Shown here in pieces: positions 14,579 through 23,911 of a DNA stretch of 41,744 nt. The position numbers and the translations under genes were made by a program. The notes under the pieces are model-generated. The model ran no database searches. It was not told where the DNA came from and saw only the letters and a program-made list of their open reading frames with translations. This stretch comes from a virus: the IMG/VR virus record IMGVR_UViG_3300037062_000005, positions 1-41,744 of that record; one strand, given 5' to 3'. Each line of letters begins with the position of its first letter. The first letter of the stretch is position 1.

Positions 14579-14989
14579 ATGTCAGAACTAAGTGAAAGTT
14601 GTATAAAACTACTTGGAACAGCAACTATAGCAGATTTCCACATTGATACTGTTTATGATTTATATACTGTTCCTCAGGGCAAAACGCTTGTTCTTGATAC
14701 CGTGTTCATAAAAGGTGCTGGCGCTTTGGTTCAAGCAAGATTTACTATAGGCCAATCAACTGCCCTGACAGATTTTTCTATCGGTGTAACGGCATCTACT
14801 GGAATAGTAATACCAACAAACGTGGCAGCATCTGGTGATGTTATTGCAATAAGACCATCTTTCATAAGTGCTGCTACTCCAACTAAACAAAAAACATATG
14901 CAGCTGGAACTGTAATACAACTTGATATAACAACCATAAATACCGCTTCTGTAGCTGGAACCGCATATATATTTGGATTCTTATTCTAA
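14579..14989 (+). CDS. Small beta-sandwich tail-region protein B (136 aa)
   Basis: Paralogue of the protein at 13658-14053: YDLYTVPQGKTLVLDTVFI corresponds to VTLYTVPAGKSCVVVKVVI, and both end with an aromatic FG pair. Thr/Ala/Ile-rich and probably all beta. The stop overlaps the ATG of the nozzle gene. Duplication next to its copy suggests diversification of a surface protein. Confidence 0.6.
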   Translation: MSELSESCIKLLGTATIADFHIDTVYDLYTVPQGKTLVLDTVFIKGAGALVQARFTIGQSTALTDFSIGVTASTGIVIPTNVAASGDVIAIRPSFISAATPTKQKTYAAGTVIQLDITTINTASVAGTAYIFGFLF

Positions 14990-17900
14990 TGAATCAGCCA
15001 ATATTATCTTTTAACGCTGGCGAGTTAAGTCCGTTAATAGACGCACGAAGCGATGTCGAAAAATACGCTTCTGGTTGTAGGCATCTAGAAGGATTTTATC
15101 CTAGAATCTATGGTGCTGCTGAACGTAGACAAGGGACTAGATATGTCTCAACTCAATATGATGATACAATACAAACCGTAAGACTTATACCGTTTATTTA
15201 TTCATCTACGGTTTCGTATTCACTGGAATTTGGTGACCAATATATTCGGCCAAGAAGTGTAGTTACTAATGATGGTGAAAGAGTTTGGGACAACGGCAAT
15301 GAAGTATTTGATAGTTTAAATGCTATAGCATCCCCATATCTTGCCGCCAACTTATTTGAATTACAAGTCAAACAGATTGGCGATACGATGTGGATTACAC
15401 ACAGAGATTACCCGCAGTACAAGTTGATAAGAACAAGCGGGACATCATTTTCGCTAGACGAAGTGATTTATAAAAAAGGGCCATTCCTGCTTCGCAATGA
15501 CCTTATTAACCCAGACCATACGACAGATTCGGCGTATATGATTTTGGACTCTACTACTAATATGGGAGACGCAACAGTTCCTGGTGGTGTATCTTTAAAT
15601 ATATACAAAGGTGCTGGTGGAGACGTTTTTCAGACTCAAACCATATTAGCATTATATGATATGACCTTCTCATCTATTTGGCTTTCTATAAGCAAAACTG
15701 GGACAAATACAGATTTCATTGTAACTATAAGCAAGGCTACTACCGATAATGAGTTAACTGGTATTCCTGGTGCAGTTGCGCTTGCTACATCAACAATAGC
15801 AGCAGCAAGTGTACCTGCATCTAAAACTTGGGTTGAATTTGTTTTATCTGCTCCGGTAACATTTCAATCTGGGAAATTATACGCAGTAACGGCTACCACT
15901 CCTGGACCTGGAGGTTCTTCGTCAAATAAGAATAATTGGTTTAGATACGCTGACGATGGCAGTAGTACTTTTGTTGGTCACACATGGAGTTCAAATGATG
16001 ACGGAGCAACATGGATTATTTCTACAAATTCAGATTTATCAATTAAAATAGTAAATGCTACTATCAGCACTCTTACTGTCGGTATGTCTGGAACAATGTC
16101 CTGTGTTCAATCTGATGGCACTACGCCTATTAATTATTTTGAATCAGGCCATATTGGTGCGTTGTTTAAACTAACTTTTCCCAGAGAAACCAAAGTAAGT
16201 ACAGATAAATATCATAGTGGAGATTCTGTTGCTGCTCCTGGATATATAATTTGTCCGGCTATAGATATTAAAGGCAGTATGCGGTTTGAAGCAAAGGGAC
16301 ATCTTAAATCAGCTACACTTGAATTACAGCGCAATGAAAATGGTGCTGGTTGGGAAACGGTTGAAGTTTGGGAAGTTTTAGCTGATATAAATTCTACATT
16401 TACTAAAGTCGAAGATGCAGATAATGTTCAATATAGAGCAGTTGTAACTGCTATAGAATTTGTATATGCCGACCCATATCTGAAAGCTAGTATAACTTGT
16501 AGCAATAGTACACAAGATTGTATTGTTATGGCGACATCTATAAATAGTACATCTCAAACTATTATAGAAATAATAAGTGGAACTTCTGTTACTTCTGTAA
16601 CTCGACGTTGGGCAGAAGGTGCGTGGAGTCCATTGAGAGGTTATCCTGTATCAGTAGACTTCTTTGAAGATAGATGTTGTTTTATAGGTATGCAGGACAT
16701 ACAGACGCAAGTATTATACGACAATGCACCACCTCACTCCGAACCATCTATAGGCAAAGGTTGGCTTAGCCATACAGGAGATTATGAAAACTTCGAGGAA
16801 GATGTCAAAGATGCTGATTCGTTTATAGTAACTATTCCATCAACCGAAGATGTTATTTGTATTAGTTCTCTTGAAAGCCTGATAGTATCTACGTTTGCTG
16901 ATGATTGGGAGATTGGTTCAAATAAAATGAGACAACCAATCACTCCCACAAACTATTCGGTAAAGGGCATATCATCATATGGAAGCAATGGAGTGCAACC
17001 GATAAAGGCCAACGAATCGGTTTTGATGATTACCAATAGAAGGGTATATGAATCTATATATAACGCAGGTGATTCTAAAAATAGAGCCAAAAATCTTACA
17101 GCGTTATCTGAACATATAACACAGTCAGGTATTGTCAATGTTGCTATTCAGTATAATCCAGACCAGATTCTATGGTGCGTACTTGGCGATGGTTCACTTG
17201 TGGGAATGATTTACGAGAGAGATGAAAACTGCGTGGCATGGTTTAAGTGTCCTATAGATGGATTTGTTCAAAGCGTATGTGTTACTACAAGTTCTCCTGA
17301 TGAAGATGACGTGTGGATTTCTATTAAACGAAACATTGCTGGCACGGATTATATATATATTGAAAAGTTAGCACCACGAGCGTTTGACTATATCGAAAAT
17401 GCCTATTACGTTGACTGTGGTTTAACATATACCCTGTCAGATATAGTTACTTGGGAAAATGACGATTTACTTTATGAAGGTAGGCAAGTATTAATTGGCG
17501 CAAGATTCTCAACGGTATCTGGCCTATCTCACTTAAACGGCGAAACTGTTTCTATGTTAGCTGATGGAGTTTCGTATACTGGTTTACAAGTAGCCAGTGG
17601 TGCTGTTACTTTACCAACTGGCGTGTACGCACAAATAGTTAATGTTGGATTACCATATAAAAGCAAACTACAACCGATGCGAATTGTTGCTGGAAGTCGT
17701 GGTGGTTCATCGCAAGGTACTATTACTAGAGTGCCAAAAATGGATATATCGTTCCATAACACAACTGCCGCTGAATATGGTGCAAATGATAACGACCTGT
17801 TCGCTATCAACTGGGATGACCCAAAGTGGGAAAACTCCGCAGATTCTATTGGCGGATTATTTACTGGTGAAGTAGAAGTTACGTTAGATGGCGGATTCTC

Positions 17901-17991
17901 GGTAAGCAATCCGATTATAATATCAACAGACGCACCACTACCTTGTGTTGTGCGAAGTATGATGCCTAGATTAGATGTTACTGGGAGTTAA
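14989..17991 (+). CDS. Tail nozzle / tail tubular protein B-like (1000 aa)
   Basis: The N-terminus LSFNAGELSPLIDARSDVEK, then CRHLEGFYPRIYGAAERRQG, is the hallmark of the large podovirus tail nozzle protein that closes the tube. The body is beta-rich with a middle domain (residues about 190-340) that looks like an inserted carbohydrate-binding or lectin-like beta sandwich (IWLSISKTGTNTDF, then SAPVTFQSGKLYAV). The family is commonly 700-900 aa, so the insertion explains the extra length. It follows the adaptor genes and precedes internal virion genes, as expected. Confidence 0.85.
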   Translation: MNQPILSFNAGELSPLIDARSDVEKYASGCRHLEGFYPRIYGAAERRQGTRYVSTQYDDTIQTVRLIPFIYSSTVSYSLEFGDQYIRPRSVVTNDGERVWDNGNEVFDSLNAIASPYLAANLFELQVKQIGDTMWITHRDYPQYKLIRTSGTSFSLDEVIYKKGPFLLRNDLINPDHTTDSAYMILDSTTNMGDATVPGGVSLNIYKGAGGDVFQTQTILALYDMTFSSIWLSISKTGTNTDFIVTISKATTDNELTGIPGAVALATSTIAAASVPASKTWVEFVLSAPVTFQSGKLYAVTATTPGPGGSSSNKNNWFRYADDGSSTFVGHTWSSNDDGATWIISTNSDLSIKIVNATISTLTVGMSGTMSCVQSDGTTPINYFESGHIGALFKLTFPRETKVSTDKYHSGDSVAAPGYIICPAIDIKGSMRFEAKGHLKSATLELQRNENGAGWETVEVWEVLADINSTFTKVEDADNVQYRAVVTAIEFVYADPYLKASITCSNSTQDCIVMATSINSTSQTIIEIISGTSVTSVTRRWAEGAWSPLRGYPVSVDFFEDRCCFIGMQDIQTQVLYDNAPPHSEPSIGKGWLSHTGDYENFEEDVKDADSFIVTIPSTEDVICISSLESLIVSTFADDWEIGSNKMRQPITPTNYSVKGISSYGSNGVQPIKANESVLMITNRRVYESIYNAGDSKNRAKNLTALSEHITQSGIVNVAIQYNPDQILWCVLGDGSLVGMIYERDENCVAWFKCPIDGFVQSVCVTTSSPDEDDVWISIKRNIAGTDYIYIEKLAPRAFDYIENAYYVDCGLTYTLSDIVTWENDDLLYEGRQVLIGARFSTVSGLSHLNGETVSMLADGVSYTGLQVASGAVTLPTGVYAQIVNVGLPYKSKLQPMRIVAGSRGGSSQGTITRVPKMDISFHNTTAAEYGANDNDLFAINWDDPKWENSADSIGGLFTGEVEVTLDGGFSVSNPIIISTDAPLPCVVRSMMPRLDVTGS

Positions 17992-17993
17992 TT

Positions 17994-18221
17994 ATGGGCA
18001 ATATAGCTAAAAGTTCTCAAAGCGCATTTTTCAAATATGATATGGCAACCAAAGGATTAAAAGGTCTTGAAGGTAAATCTCCACCTAAACCGCCACCTGC
18101 TCTTGCTCCATTAGATACTAGACAAGCAGATGCTGCTGGAGAATCTGCAATGATGGACCAGAGGCGTAGAAAAGGTTTTGAGAGTGCGTTTACTGGTGGA
18201 AAGAAAACAACGTTAGGATAA
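17994..18221 (+). CDS. Small virion-associated protein (75 aa)
   Basis: Short protein with a Pro-rich centre (SPPKPPPALAPLDTRQA) and the C-terminus RRRKGFESAFTGGKKTTLG, a layout often seen in small genes before the internal virion genes of podoviruses. No defined family. Starts two bases after the nozzle gene. Confidence 0.6.
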   Translation: MGNIAKSSQSAFFKYDMATKGLKGLEGKSPPKPPPALAPLDTRQADAAGESAMMDQRRRKGFESAFTGGKKTTLG

Positions 18222-18222
18222 T

Positions 18223-18642
18223 ATGAAGTTACGCGACGCTACACAAACTGATTTTGATTTCGTGACTACTAACTCTGCTTTTCCACAGCACAGTTTTAAA
18301 GAACCATCACAGTCTATATATTGCGTGGCATTAGAGCAAGATAACGATGTGGTTGCGGTTGGTGGACTAGCAATGATAACTACCACTACAGCTTGGGCAT
18401 TTTGCGAAATTACAACTTTTGCTAACGAACACAAAATCGAGTTAGTTAGAAATATGAGAGACTATCTCGATATGATGATACTAGACTTAGGTATAACAAG
18501 ATTACAGGCGTGGGTTGACCAAAGCAGACCTGAAGCTATTAAACTTGTAAAACATCTTGGATTTGTTGATGAATTTATAATGAAAGATTTTCTTGGGTTT
18601 GATAAACCTGCTATTATGTTTGTCAAACTTACAGGAGTATAA
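18223..18642 (+). CDS. GNAT-like acetyltransferase in the internal-virion position (139 aa)
   Basis: MKLRDATQTDFDFVT, then VAVGGLAMI, a strand-helix core and EAIKLVKHLGFVDEFIMKDF match the GNAT fold; the acetyl-CoA loop (usually Q/RxxGxG/A) is not clear (a degenerate NEHKIEL region), so it may be catalytically weak. In T7-like phages the equivalent gene, gp13, encodes a GNAT-related internal virion protein (PF11090), and the position here is the same. Whether it acetylates anything cannot be told from sequence. Confidence 0.7.
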   Translation: MKLRDATQTDFDFVTTNSAFPQHSFKEPSQSIYCVALEQDNDVVAVGGLAMITTTTAWAFCEITTFANEHKIELVRNMRDYLDMMILDLGITRLQAWVDQSRPEAIKLVKHLGFVDEFIMKDFLGFDKPAIMFVKLTGV

Positions 18643-18643
18643 C

Positions 18644-19075
18644 ATGGGTCAAGTAATAATGGCTGCTGGACAAATGGGTATGTCTCTTGGTGCTGCTGGA
18701 CAGCAAGCAGGTCAACAGAACGCTACAGGAATGTATAACCAAGGCATTTCCCGTATGCAGGCTAAAGAGATTGAACAAAAAACTGCATTTGACCAAGTAC
18801 GGCAAGCTGAAGAAGGTTCTCGTCAAATGTCATCTATGGAAGTAGCACAAGCATCAGGTGGTGGTGGATATAACTTACTTGCCTTAGCTAAACAACGTTC
18901 TGAGTTAGAATTAGAGAATCTTAATATAGGTAGAGAGGGTGCTATTGCAGCTAGTAAAGCAAGAGCAGAGGGATCAATGGCTAGATGGCAAGGAAAAATG
19001 GCATCAAAGCAATCTTGGATGGGAGCAGGAGGTTCATCAATGGGTGGGTTTAGCGATATGATGGGAAAGAAATAA
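18644..19075 (+). CDS. Internal virion protein, gp14-like (143 aa)
   Basis: Met/Gln/Ala/Gly-rich helical protein (MGQVIMAAGQMGMSLGAAGQ, then coiled coil with EIEQK..VRQAEEGSRQM) typical of the small internal core protein that forms the first part of the ejection conduit. The ATG at 18644 follows CAGGAG; a TTG at 18593 would overlap the GNAT gene. The assignment is by position and composition. Confidence 0.65.
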   Translation: MGQVIMAAGQMGMSLGAAGQQAGQQNATGMYNQGISRMQAKEIEQKTAFDQVRQAEEGSRQMSSMEVAQASGGGGYNLLALAKQRSELELENLNIGREGAIAASKARAEGSMARWQGKMASKQSWMGAGGSSMGGFSDMMGKK

Positions 19076-19076
19076 C

Positions 19077-20531
19077 ATGGCGCAATTTCCTGGAAGTATA
19101 GATTATAAGAACGTTTCACCATCAGGTAATATATCTGCTGTAGGAAAACCACAGACACCAACTGGCGGCCTAGAAGCTATTGCGCGTGGAATGGAAGATT
19201 TAAAACAGGGATTCGATAGAGTACAGGAACAAAAAGATGCCAGCGAATATTCCACAATGAAACGCAAATTCGATGAATCAGCTAATGCTCACTTGCAGAC
19301 ATATATTCAAACCGGAGACCCAGAAGAAAGAAAGAAAATCTTACAGAAATGGAACGAAGACGTAGAATCAATAAGAGGTGGTAGTGATAGAGTTAACAGA
19401 CAGTTTCAAATGTATAAAGATGCAAGGATTCCTGATGTTGGTCAGACGTTTGCTAACCACGAACTAGCTATACAGACTAGACAAGTCGATGATAACGATA
19501 AAATAAACATCACAGCTGCAATGAAAAACGGAGATTTGACAGAAGCGGCCACGATATATCACAATCGCTATAAGTTAAATCGTATATCAGAAGCCGAGAT
19601 GAATCAGGCAATAACCGAACTACCAAACGAAGCGGTACTAACACAGGCCGAAAATGCCATAGGTAATAATAATGGACAAGAAGCACTTAAGGCTTTGTCA
19701 AAAGCCAAAGATATGACAATTCAACAAACGGAAAAATGGCACAAATTAAATGCTTGGGCAAAACAAGTAGGAAAAAAGACTTCTGATGAGGCGAAAGTAT
19801 CTGCAATCGACTTAATGAACCAAAACGAAAACGCTCTTGGAAAAGATAAAGATGTAATTTCTGCACAGATAATGACAAATTTAAAAGATTCAGGAGTAGG
19901 TGGAGATGATTATCTTCAATGGGCTGGTCCTGGTGGTGTCATAGAAAGATGGAAGGCAGGTAAATACGAACAAGATAGTCCAGAACATGCATCTCAAATA
20001 GATAGAGATATAAGAGACGCTTCATTGGGTCAACAACGTAGAGGTGATGTGGATGATTATATTCGTAAAGCTGTATCAGATGGTTATTTAACTCCCAAAA
20101 TGGCCAGTGAAAAACTCAAAACAAACTATGACGATTATAAGAAATATCAAAATAACGCCATTAAAAAGTTCGTTGATGAGTCTGAAAAGATATTGATACC
20201 TAAAAAACGTGCTTCAAGTGATATGTCGGTAGATGAATTATTGAGTACCGAAACATCAGTAGTAAATACCCAAGACGAAATAGATAAAAAGAACGCAGGT
20301 TATCAAAAGCTAAACTGGGTAGATGAGCAACTTAGAGATTTTGTTAAGAATAGCCCTAATGCTAATGAGTCTGAAATATATATCCAATATAAGCGTATTT
20401 TAGCTACTGCTCAACGTGATGTAAAGAATTACACTCCTGAGTATTTTGTATATAACGACGAAGACTATCAAGCATTACCCCATGGTGTTGTATTCAAATC
20501 TCCTGACGGCAGAATTATGAGGAAACCATAA
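19077..20531 (+). CDS. Internal virion protein, gp15-like (484 aa)
   Basis: Long, charged, helical protein without membrane segments (QGFDRVQEQKDASEYSTMK, then several Glu/Lys/Gln helices), placed between the gp14-like and gp16-like genes. In T7 the equivalent protein forms part of the ejection core. No conserved catalytic motif. Shares one base with the next gene. Confidence 0.65.
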   Translation: MAQFPGSIDYKNVSPSGNISAVGKPQTPTGGLEAIARGMEDLKQGFDRVQEQKDASEYSTMKRKFDESANAHLQTYIQTGDPEERKKILQKWNEDVESIRGGSDRVNRQFQMYKDARIPDVGQTFANHELAIQTRQVDDNDKINITAAMKNGDLTEAATIYHNRYKLNRISEAEMNQAITELPNEAVLTQAENAIGNNNGQEALKALSKAKDMTIQQTEKWHKLNAWAKQVGKKTSDEAKVSAIDLMNQNENALGKDKDVISAQIMTNLKDSGVGGDDYLQWAGPGGVIERWKAGKYEQDSPEHASQIDRDIRDASLGQQRRGDVDDYIRKAVSDGYLTPKMASEKLKTNYDDYKKYQNNAIKKFVDESEKILIPKKRASSDMSVDELLSTETSVVNTQDEIDKKNAGYQKLNWVDEQLRDFVKNSPNANESEIYIQYKRILATAQRDVKNYTPEYFVYNDEDYQALPHGVVFKSPDGRIMRKP

Positions 20532-23500
20532 TGGAATGGGAGAAAGCACAAGTTTTGAGCGATGATAGTTCCTTGTCTCCTGACGAAGCCCAGAAATGGG
20601 CTACTGATTCTCTAAATGTAGCTACCGAACAAGGTATGCCATTGGACGCAGCAGAAAGATATACCAAGCCATCTAAATTAGTTGACCAGAAATATAGTAT
20701 AGTCCAGAATACAATGAACGAAGTTGCACGCTCTAGTAAGGCAATAGGATACAATACAGCAGAATCTTGGTCAGAAGGGTTTGGTTCTATAGCTAATCAC
20801 TTGGACCATATCAATAGTTGGATGCGTGGTTGGGTAGATAAATATGAAGATTTAAGAAAAAGTAGTTCGTTTCGAGAATGGCTTCCTCAAGAAGGTTTTA
20901 GAGGAGAGCAATTCTTTAATAATAACGAAGATTTCTTCGGTCAAGTAGCCAAGAAATTCGAGGCTGACAAAGAGTATTATGCACAAAAGGCTAAAGAGCA
21001 AGGACCATCATTCCTTGAAGAGCTTATTGGAGATGCTACTGGTGGTGCTGCTCCTGGAGTATCGGAGTTTGTTTTTGGTGTTCCATATTCTATGGTAGAA
21101 GGAGCATCAGAAGCTAAAGAACAAGGCACAAGCCAGATTAAGGGCGCATTAACAGAAGCCGCTAAACGGTTAATGCTGGGTAAGATTTTCAAAGGAATTG
21201 AAGATTACAGCAGACCTATACGAGCATCTGTTATGGCTACTGTATTTGGTGGTCAAACTGCTATAGGAGGTGGTAGTCCAAGAGATATAGCCAAGGCTAT
21301 TGGAACTGGCATTGGTTATGGGGTTGCTGGACCAAAAGGCGAGATTGGTATTAAGGATATAATGCCCGAAAAAGCGTCCAGGATGCCCGTAGATGCACAA
21401 AGGGCAGAAGAAAGGCCACCAGAACCACCGCAATCCCAAGAGGCCAAACTGATAGAGAAAACCAAAGAGTTGAGTTCTCCCGATATACCGATAAGTGAAC
21501 GTGCCAAAAACGCAGTGAACGATAAATACACGACATCTAAAGAAGCTATAGGCAAAAGTATAGAAAAGGGTAAAAATGCTTCTGCTACTATTTTCAATGA
21601 TGCTAAATCAGGAGAGTTATTCAAACCAAAGGTTACGGATTTAGATGCTACAAAAGGAGAATACATAGGAAGCTTACAAATAACAGGCTTAGAATCCAAG
21701 AAATTAGCTGCTACTATACGTAAGCAATTCCCCGATAAACTAGGACGAGAAGCTATTGTTAATTATATTCAAGCAAATGGCGATTTAGCAGAATTGCAAA
21801 GAATGTCCGAAGCTTCAACTGGAAAAATAAAAAAAGGCTATGAACGTGCCTTAAAACTTACAGATGATGAAAAGGCATTTGCTTTCCAAATAGGGCAATA
21901 CTTTGATGCTAAATTAGATATGGCTCAAAAGGCTGGAATGTTAGAACATGGCGTAGAAAACTATGTCAATCAGATATGGAAGTCAGATAACCCTACGTCC
22001 AAAAGATTAAAAAGCGATATAGCATATAACAAATTACAACCCAATCCATCGCTTACAAGAAAGAGAATTTTTCAATCTTATTTCGAGGGGGAACAAGCTG
22101 GTCACATACCAAAAAATAAAGATATAGGCCATCTAGTTACTATATATGACCAATCATTTAATAGAGCCATAGCCGCTAGAGCGTTCATAAAGAATATACA
22201 TGAATTAAATGCTTCTGATGGTAGACCTATGGTATCAGTAAGTGGATATAGTAGACAAATAGATGGTACAGGAAACACAGATAAAGCGTATTTAATAAAG
22301 CCAAGATTGAAATTTGAGGAGACATCTGATTACAGAGTGCTTGACCATCCATCTCTAAGAAGTTGGAAGTGGGCAGGCAAAGATGCTGATGGGAATCCGA
22401 TATTCTTACAGGGAGATTTGCTAGTTCATCCAGAAGCCTATAATTCCTTAAATAATTTATTAAAAACATCAGCATTGAGACAAAATAAAGTAGGTCGTGC
22501 GGTACTAAAAACTCAGGCGACGCTAAAAGGTACACTTCTTTCGTTATCTGGTTTCCACCAAACGCAGATAGGAATACATGCTATCTTCCATAAAGTAAAT
22601 CCGTTTGACGCAGCTGAAATAGACCCTACTAATCCGTTGCAGAAAGCACTTATAAATAATGGTGTGATAGTATCTGACTATAAGAATATGGAATTATTCT
22701 ATGAGGGTATGTCCGGTGGAGGTTTAGTGACTAAAATACCAGGGTTAGGAACATATGCTCAAAAATATACAGACTGGCTTTTCTCTGACTATATACCACG
22801 TATAAAAATGAAAATGGCTATAGCTGCCCACGAAAGAAATACTGAGAGGTATCAAGGCAAATTAACTGAACAGCAAATTTTAAGTTTAACAGCAGACCAA
22901 GCTAATGCTGCTTTTGGAGAATTAAACTATGCAAAAATGGGTAGGAATCCATCTTTCCAAGATGCGCTGAGATTGGGTTTTTTAGCACCAGACTTTTTAG
23001 AGGCTAGAACAAGATTCGCAGCACAATCGGTTTTACCATACGGCAGAGAACAGGCAGCAGCTTTATTGCGTGGGGCAATAGGTATGTACGCAGCTGCCAG
23101 AATAGCAAATTATGTATTGGATGACGATTTTCATTGGGATAAACCGTTTTCTTTGGTTGCTGGGAAATATGAACTATCATTAAGGTCTATACCTGGAGAC
23201 TTATATCATTTAGCTACAGACCCAAGAAGTTTTATATATCACAGAATCAATCCTATGTTAGTTAAGCCAATAGTAGAAGGATTGACATCAAGAGACCAAT
23301 ATGGACGTTATAGGACTGGAGAAGAACAACTAAAGGACTATATAACTGGATTTGTTCCTATACCAGCACAAGGATTAAGCGATTCGCAAAAGAAGATATG
23401 GGAATCTGCTTTATCATCGGCTGGCGTATCTGTATATAAATCCAGAAGTAGTTTTGATAAAGCATTAACTGAAAAGATAAGAGAACGTGTAATTCATACA

Positions 23501-23872
23501 ACTCCTCCAGAATCACGAGACCGATACGCTTTAGTCAATAAGTATTCTGATAGATGGAGAGATGCTATAGCCGACAAAGATAAAGAGGCTATCAATAAAA
23601 TAAAAGCTGATATATCTACCGATAATAAATCTGGGAAATTATATAGAGAAGACGTTGCTAAAATAATTGATTATATAAAACATGACAAACTGGAACGTGT
23701 GCTGAAATCGGCAACAATAGAAGAAGTTATGTCTGTTTGGGATAAGGCCAGTAAAAAAGAAAAGACTTTGTATGAACCTATCGTCAAGGAAAAGATATTC
23801 AATATGCGTGAAAAATATCCTGAACGATTTAAAGATATGCTTCCAGAGCTTAAAAAGGTGTTTAAAAAATGA
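20531..23872 (+). CDS. Large internal virion/ejection protein, gp16-like (1113 aa)
   Basis: It occupies the place of the T7 gp16 ejection protein. A Pro/Lys-rich linker (about 275-300) separates an N-terminal helical part, with a hydrophobic Gly-rich stretch at about 235-265, from a large C-terminal helical domain. The segment FAAQSVLPYGREQAAALLRG with AARIANYVLDDDFHWDKPFS resembles C-terminal modules of phage polyvalent/ejection proteins (LPD38-like). I see no clear lytic transglycosylase motif, unlike T7 gp16. Confidence 0.65.
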   Translation: MEWEKAQVLSDDSSLSPDEAQKWATDSLNVATEQGMPLDAAERYTKPSKLVDQKYSIVQNTMNEVARSSKAIGYNTAESWSEGFGSIANHLDHINSWMRGWVDKYEDLRKSSSFREWLPQEGFRGEQFFNNNEDFFGQVAKKFEADKEYYAQKAKEQGPSFLEELIGDATGGAAPGVSEFVFGVPYSMVEGASEAKEQGTSQIKGALTEAAKRLMLGKIFKGIEDYSRPIRASVMATVFGGQTAIGGGSPRDIAKAIGTGIGYGVAGPKGEIGIKDIMPEKASRMPVDAQRAEERPPEPPQSQEAKLIEKTKELSSPDIPISERAKNAVNDKYTTSKEAIGKSIEKGKNASATIFNDAKSGELFKPKVTDLDATKGEYIGSLQITGLESKKLAATIRKQFPDKLGREAIVNYIQANGDLAELQRMSEASTGKIKKGYERALKLTDDEKAFAFQIGQYFDAKLDMAQKAGMLEHGVENYVNQIWKSDNPTSKRLKSDIAYNKLQPNPSLTRKRIFQSYFEGEQAGHIPKNKDIGHLVTIYDQSFNRAIAARAFIKNIHELNASDGRPMVSVSGYSRQIDGTGNTDKAYLIKPRLKFEETSDYRVLDHPSLRSWKWAGKDADGNPIFLQGDLLVHPEAYNSLNNLLKTSALRQNKVGRAVLKTQATLKGTLLSLSGFHQTQIGIHAIFHKVNPFDAAEIDPTNPLQKALINNGVIVSDYKNMELFYEGMSGGGLVTKIPGLGTYAQKYTDWLFSDYIPRIKMKMAIAAHERNTERYQGKLTEQQILSLTADQANAAFGELNYAKMGRNPSFQDALRLGFLAPDFLEARTRFAAQSVLPYGREQAAALLRGAIGMYAAARIANYVLDDDFHWDKPFSLVAGKYELSLRSIPGDLYHLATDPRSFIYHRINPMLVKPIVEGLTSRDQYGRYRTGEEQLKDYITGFVPIPAQGLSDSQKKIWESALSSAGVSVYKSRSSFDKALTEKIRERVIHTTPPESRDRYALVNKYSDRWRDAIADKDKEAINKIKADISTDNKSGKLYREDVAKIIDYIKHDKLERVLKSATIEEVMSVWDKASKKEKTLYEPIVKEKIFNMREKYPERFKDMLPELKKVFKK

Positions 23873-23911
23873 GTATACCTGAAGAAGAAAGTTACGAGGA
23901 AGGTATTAGCG

